From an uncultured Prevotellaceae bacterium (GTDB taxonomy: Bacteria > Bacteroidota > Bacteroidia > Bacteroidales > Bacteroidaceae): DNA of 8,116 bases. Made by a program: the position numbers and the translations under genes. Below, one piece after another: positions 5,265-8,116 of this stretch (positions within the stretch are counted from its first letter, which is position 1; the number at the start of each line of letters is the position of its first letter). The stretch covers positions 1-8,116 of the forward strand of contig CAMYYX010000075.1 of the NCBI GenBank assembly GCA_947303695.1, read 5' to 3'. The notes under the pieces were generated by a model. It ran no database searches. It worked only from the letters and a program-made list of their open reading frames with translations, and was not told the origin of the DNA.

Positions 5265-5697
5265 GACATTATGTACAGCAGAGAGTTGTACCGGAGGACG
5301 CATCGCTGCCCTCATCACGAGTGTGCCAGGTAGTTCGGAGTATTTCCGTGGAGGCATCGTGTCCTATCAGACAGAGATAAAAGAGATGGTGTTGCACGTC
5401 GATCCTGCTATCATCGATCAATATGGTGTGGTGAGTCGTGAGACGGCTGATGCCATGCGCATCTGTGCCTGCCAATTGCTGAGGGCCGACTATGCCATCG
5501 CAATCACAGGGTATGCAGGACCTACGGGAGGAACCGATACTGACCCTGTAGGGACTGTGTATATATCAGTAGGAACCGTATCCAGAGGGATGACCAAGAG
5601 GGTAGTGAGCCAATGTCAGACACGTACTGATATTCAGGACGATGTAGCCCGTCAGGCTCTCGATCTCTTCAATAAATATCTTGAGGTTGACGCATGA
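5218..5697 (+). CDS. pncC: CinA C-terminal-type nicotinamide-nucleotide amidase
   Basis: 159 residues, matching stand-alone PncC (about 165) and lacking the N-terminal MoCF-like domain of full CinA. PncC deamidates nicotinamide mononucleotide to nicotinate mononucleotide, recycling the NMN released by DNA ligase back into NAD. Motifs are CTAESCTGG (19-27) with the conserved Ser23, FRGGIVSYQTEIK (43-55), GVVSRETA (70-77) and AITGYAGPTGGTDTDPVGTV (95-114). The last usually reads SGIAGPGGG, so GYAGPTGG is a mild variant. ATG 5218 lies inside tsaD, giving a 47-nt overlap in a different frame. The first motif begins at about 5272, so the start cannot be much later; an in-frame TTG at 5248 is the only near alternative, and a TTG at 5191 would overlap further. 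The stop overlaps the rsmE start as ATGA. Confidence 0.9.
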   Translation: MNTATSIHQHLLECNKTLCTAESCTGGRIAALITSVPGSSEYFRGGIVSYQTEIKEMVLHVDPAIIDQYGVVSRETADAMRICACQLLRADYAIAITGYAGPTGGTDTDPVGTVYISVGTVSRGMTKRVVSQCQTRTDIQDDVARQALDLFNKYLEVDA

Positions 5698-6398
5698 AAG
5701 AAGTCCGTTATTTCTATACTCCAGATCCGATGAGTGGCGCTTTGCCTGATGACGAGGCAGCTCATGCGCTTCGTGTGTTAAGACTTGCGGAGGGTGATGA
5801 GATATTCCTGATGGATGGCAAAGGCACGTTCTATCGTGCAGAAATTACAGAGGCAACGAAGAAACATTGTGGCTATCGGATTGAGGAGACCATGCCTCAG
5901 ACACCTCAGTGGAAGGGACATCTGCATCTTGGGATGGCTCCTACGAAGAACATCGACCGTACGGAGTGGTTTGCAGAGAAGGCGACAGAGATTGGGTTCG
6001 ATGAACTCACTTTCCTCGATTGTCAGTTCTCGGAACGCCATGTGGTGAAGGATGAACGAATAGAGAAGATATTGGTTTCTGCCATGAAACAGAGCCGCAA
6101 AGCATACCTGCCATATCTCAATGCGATGATGCCATTCAACGAATTCATCAAACGTCCGATTGCAGGACAGAAGTTCATCTGCCATTGCTACGACGACAAC
6201 CTCCCCTTGCTCAAGGATCAGCTGTTAAGTGATGAGGATGCCTTGGTGCTGATAGGTCCTGAAGGAGATTTCAGTATAGAAGAAGTGAAGGCTGCAGAGG
6301 CCGCAGGATTCCAATCCGTGAGTTTGGGAAAGAGCCGATTGCGTACAGAAACAGCAGCACTCATAGCTGTTCACCTGATGCAACTGGCACACCAATAA
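5694..6398 (+). CDS. rsmE: 16S rRNA (uracil1498-N3)-methyltransferase RsmE
   Basis: 234 residues, typical length. A SPOUT-class enzyme with a trefoil knot that methylates U1498 of 16S rRNA near the decoding site, using SAM after the small subunit has formed. Residues 1 to about 65 are the PUA-like RNA-binding part (RYFYTP, AAHALRVLRLAEGDEI). The catalytic part contains EKATEIGF (95-102), SERHVVKDERIEKI (113-126) with AMKQSRK (130-136), and the SAM knot motifs LIGPEGDFSIEE (186-197) and LGKSRLRTETAAL (211-223). The usual form is IGPEGG; here the last Gly is Asp192. The gene begins within the stop of pncC (ATGA), so the two are probably translationally coupled. The stop is followed at once by a heptamer array. 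Confidence 0.95.
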   Translation: MKEVRYFYTPDPMSGALPDDEAAHALRVLRLAEGDEIFLMDGKGTFYRAEITEATKKHCGYRIEETMPQTPQWKGHLHLGMAPTKNIDRTEWFAEKATEIGFDELTFLDCQFSERHVVKDERIEKILVSAMKQSRKAYLPYLNAMMPFNEFIKRPIAGQKFICHCYDDNLPLLKDQLLSDEDALVLIGPEGDFSIEEVKAAEAAGFQSVSLGKSRLRTETAALIAVHLMQLAHQ

Positions 6399-6426
6399 CT
6401 CTAACCTCTAACCCCTAACCGCTAAA
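6399..6426. repeat. Four CNCTAAC heptamers between rsmE and mazG
   Basis: CTCTAAC (6399-6405), CTCTAAC (6406-6412), CCCTAAC (6413-6419) and CGCTAAA (6420-6426) keep exact 7-bp spacing. The array begins at the first base after the rsmE stop and fills most of the 41-nt gap before mazG. It is the same family as GTTAGAG at 2284-2290 (opposite strand) and CTCTAAA at 7383-7396. Confidence 0.9.
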
Positions 6427-6439
6427 CTTTCAATTGACA

Positions 6440-7219
6440 ATGCATACAAGAGAAGAGAAATTAGAAGCATTCGGACGTCTGCTTGACGTGATGGATACAT
6501 TACGTGAAAAGTGCCCGTGGGACCGTAAACAAACCAATCAGAGTTTACGTCCTAACACCATAGAGGAGACCTATGAGTTGTGTGATGCCTTGTTGAAGGA
6601 GGACGATCACAATATCTGCAAAGAGTTGGGCGATGTGTTGTTGCACATTGTGTTCTATGCCAAGATAGGCAGTGAGAAGGAGGCGTTTGACATTGCTGAT
6701 GTGTGCAATCAACTATGCGATAAACTCATCTTCCGTCATCCGCATGTTTATGGTGAGGTGAAGGTGGACGGTTCAGAACAGGTGTTACAGAATTGGGAGC
6801 AGTTGAAGACCAAGGAGAAAGACGGCAACAAGACTGTCCTGAGTGGTGTTCCTTCCGCATTACCATCTGTCATCAAGGCCGACCGCATTCAGGAGAAAGC
6901 AAGCAACGTGGGGTTTGATTGGCACGACCGAGAGGATGTGTGGCCAAAAGTACGTGAAGAGATTGCGGAGTTTGAGGCTGAAGTGGCAAATATGGATAAG
7001 GATAAGGCGACACGTGAATTTGGTGACTTGATGTTCAGCCTTATCAACGCAGCACGACTCTATCATATCAACCCTGATACTGCACTCGAATATACCAACC
7101 AGAAGTTCATCAAGCGTTTCACTTATGTAGAGATGAAAGCACGAGAACAGGGACGTGACATCAAGGACCTTACGCTCGAAGAGATGGATGCTCTTTGGGA
7201 GGAAGCAAAAAGTCATTGA
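6440..7219 (+). CDS. mazG: Nucleoside triphosphate pyrophosphohydrolase MazG
   Basis: 259 residues, the full two-domain length of E. coli-type MazG. It hydrolyses NTPs and dNTPs to monophosphate and pyrophosphate, a housecleaning role, and in E. coli also lowers ppGpp. The N-terminal domain has CPWDRKQT (25-32), EExxE at 42-46 (IEETYE) and ExxD at 62-65 (ELGD). The C-terminal domain repeats these as REEIAEFEAE (172-181, EExxE 173-177) and EFGD (193-196). Both metal sites look complete. An in-frame TTG at 6434 would add only two residues; ATG 6440 is preferred because MHTREEKLEAFGRLL is the normal N-terminus. It follows rsmE by 41 nt of tandem repeat, so co-transcription is likely. Its last codons (CAT TGA) fall in another 7-bp repeat. 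Confidence 0.95.
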   Translation: MHTREEKLEAFGRLLDVMDTLREKCPWDRKQTNQSLRPNTIEETYELCDALLKEDDHNICKELGDVLLHIVFYAKIGSEKEAFDIADVCNQLCDKLIFRHPHVYGEVKVDGSEQVLQNWEQLKTKEKDGNKTVLSGVPSALPSVIKADRIQEKASNVGFDWHDREDVWPKVREEIAEFEAEVANMDKDKATREFGDLMFSLINAARLYHINPDTALEYTNQKFIKRFTYVEMKAREQGRDIKDLTLEEMDALWEEAKSH

Positions 7220-7227
7220 CCATTGAT
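7214..7227. repeat. CATTGAC/CATTGAT heptamer pair over the mazG stop
   Basis: CATTGAC (7214-7220) is followed directly by CATTGAT (7221-7227). The last sense codon and stop of mazG (CAT TGA, 7214-7219) lie in the first unit. Two copies alone could be chance; it is listed because it repeats the pattern seen at the end of mrp. Confidence 0.5.
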
Positions 7228-7234
7228 CTGTAGA

Positions 7235-7275
7235 AGTTAACGGAGTTAGCGGCCTTACGGCCTCGGAGTTACCGA
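7235..7275. repeat. Nonamer repeats (AGTTANCGG) around a GGCC hairpin
   Basis: AGTTAACGG (7235-7243) and AGTTAGCGG (7244-7252) are tandem 9-bp units, and AGTTACCGA (7267-7275) is a third copy. Between them lies GGCC-TTAC-GGCC (7251-7262), a four-pair hairpin. No T-run follows, so this is a weak terminator candidate for mazG. The nonamer resembles the reverse complement of the CGATAACTT array at 7322-7366 (AAGTTATCG). Confidence 0.65.
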
Positions 7276-7312
7276 CAATAGTTCGCAGGTGTTAACATCA
7301 GTAGTCATTCGT

Positions 7313-7366
7313 CGAGCGTAGCGATAACTTCGATAACTTCAATAACTTCGAGCAAAGCGATAACTT
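7313..7366. repeat. Six-unit 9-bp repeat array upstream of GH115
   Basis: With exact 9-bp spacing the units are CGAGCGTAG, CGATAACTT, CGATAACTT, CAATAACTT, CGAGCAAAG and CGATAACTT. There are thus two unit types, CGAGCrwAG and CGATAACTT, in an ordered pattern. The array ends 39 nt before the GH115 ATG. Each CGATAACTT followed by C contains TAACTTC, one base from the -7 box core TAnnTTTG. Confidence 0.85.
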
Positions 7367-7377
7367 CCTATGAAACA

Positions 7378-7396
7378 TTGAACTCTAAACTCTAAA
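7378..7396. repeat. Two CTCTAAA heptamers, inverted partner of 350-368
   Basis: TTGAA followed by CTCTAAA twice (7383-7389, 7390-7396). The 19 bases are the exact reverse complement of 350-368. Beyond this core, similarity continues weakly toward CGTTT/TGTTT. It lies 9 nt before the GH115 start codon. Confidence 0.85.
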
Positions 7397-7405
7397 TAAA
7401 TAATC

Positions 7406-8116
7406 ATGAAAGGAATCAAATTTATTCTTACAATCTGTTTTGCTACAATGGCTTCGTTCAAAGCTGTTGCGGCAGATGTGTTTGTAGATTTTGCAGCTGG
7501 CGATTGGCAGTTGAATTCAAATGGTAAAGTAACTATTTACGTAAGTGACAAAGATGAGCGTGGTGTGAAGCGAGCAGCTCAGGACCTTGCACAGGACTTA
7601 AAAGCTGTGACAGGAACGGCAGGTGTGTTGGTCGACAATCCCAACGATGCTGCTATCATCATCGGAACAGCTGGTAAGGTAGATGCTGTGAAGGCATACG
7701 CTAAGCTGTTGAAGGGCAAGTATGAGATGTATGTCATCAATGCGGCTGAGGGTCAGCTGACCATCGCAGGTAGCAACCGTCGTGGTACCATCTTCGGCAT
7801 CTACGAGCTGAGCCGTCAGTTGGGTGTGTCGCCTTGGTACTATTGGGCAGATGTGCCTACGACGCATCACGATAAGGTATATGTGAAGAACGGAAACTAT
7901 ACGGACGGTGAGCCGGCTGTGAAGTGGCGTGGATTGTTCCTCAACGACGAGGCTCCTTGTCTCACTTCGTGGGTGAAGAATACATTCGGAACAGACTTTG
8001 GCGGTCATGAGTTCTATGCTAAAGTCTTTGAACTCATCCTTCGCTTGAAAGGCAATATGTTGTGGCCGGCTATGTGGGGTTGGGCTTTCTATGCTGACGA
8101 TCCGGAGAACTCGAAG
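7406..8116 (+). CDS. GH115 alpha-glucuronidase, secreted, N-terminal fragment
   Basis: An open frame of 237 codons from ATG 7406 to the window edge, with no stop. Residues 1 to about 22 form a signal peptide (MKGIKF, then a hydrophobic stretch, cleavage near AVA/A). The N-terminal alpha/beta domain is visible up to about 165, with RAAQDLAQDLKAVTG (56-70), AAIIIGTAG (82-90) and GSNRRGTIFGIYELSRQLG (122-140) running into VSPWYYWADVP. The start of the catalytic barrel follows: KWRGLFLNDEAPCLTSW (173-189) and FELILRLKGNMLWPAMWG (208-225), strong GH115 signatures. GH115 enzymes release (4-O-methyl-)glucuronic acid from glucuronoxylan side chains. Full members are roughly 800 or more residues, so most of the protein is outside. 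I see no clear -7 box; the leader is repeat-rich and ends in an A/T stretch. Substrate assignment rests on the family alone. Confidence 0.92.
   Translation, partial: MKGIKFILTICFATMASFKAVAADVFVDFAAGDWQLNSNGKVTIYVSDKDERGVKRAAQDLAQDLKAVTGTAGVLVDNPNDAAIIIGTAGKVDAVKAYAKLLKGKYEMYVINAAEGQLTIAGSNRRGTIFGIYELSRQLGVSPWYYWADVPTTHHDKVYVKNGNYTDGEPAVKWRGLFLNDEAPCLTSWVKNTFGTDFGGHEFYAKVFELILRLKGNMLWPAMWGWAFYADDPENSK

Noticed and set aside
446..7219. The housekeeping block as a new multi-gene system
   Set aside because: Apart from the HHH protein, every gene belongs to a widespread housekeeping family; the grouping looks like ordinary operon packing of translation and clean-up genes.
7598..8008. Minus-strand open frame of 136 codons
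   Set aside because: Antisense to the GH115 fragment, whose signal peptide and catalytic-domain motifs are unambiguous.

Overview
The window looks like the chromosome of a Bacteroidales bacterium, most likely Prevotella or a close relative. Three points support this. Three intergenic regions carry the Bacteroidota-type -7 promoter box (TAnnTTTG, here always extended to TTTGCA). Leaders are A/T-rich with no clear Shine-Dalgarno sequence. Several proteins read like Bacteroidales versions of their families. The genus is an inference.

Layout: at the left edge a secreted type-B carboxylesterase runs leftward out of the window (302 to 1, minus strand). It diverges from a long plus-strand run of housekeeping genes: trmB (446-1216), mrp (1226-2302) and a membrane-anchored helix-hairpin-helix protein (2327-3223) form one tight group. 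map (3283-4146) follows with its own promoter. After a repeat-rich spacer come tsaD (4251-5264), pncC/cinA C-terminal type (5218-5697, overlapping tsaD by 47 nt), rsmE (5694-6398, ATGA overlap) and mazG (6440-7219). After another repeat-rich spacer of about 190 bp, a secreted GH115 alpha-glucuronidase starts at 7406 and runs off the right edge.

The core is a translation and housecleaning block: tRNA m7G (TrmB), tRNA t6A (TsaD), 16S rRNA m3U (RsmE), N-terminal methionine removal (Map), Fe-S cluster delivery (Mrp), NMN deamidation (PncC) and NTP clean-up (MazG). The two flanking genes encode exported hydrolases, one of them for xylan side chains. They suggest plant-fibre use but have no visible link to the core genes.

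The most unusual content is in the spacers. Almost every intergenic gap carries a short tandem repeat with a strict 7-bp or 9-bp period. Several of these belong to one family (CTCTAAA/CTCTAAC or its complement), and some run into stop or start codons of neighbouring genes. I see no new multi-gene system, defence locus, phage, IS element, CRISPR array or RNA gene.
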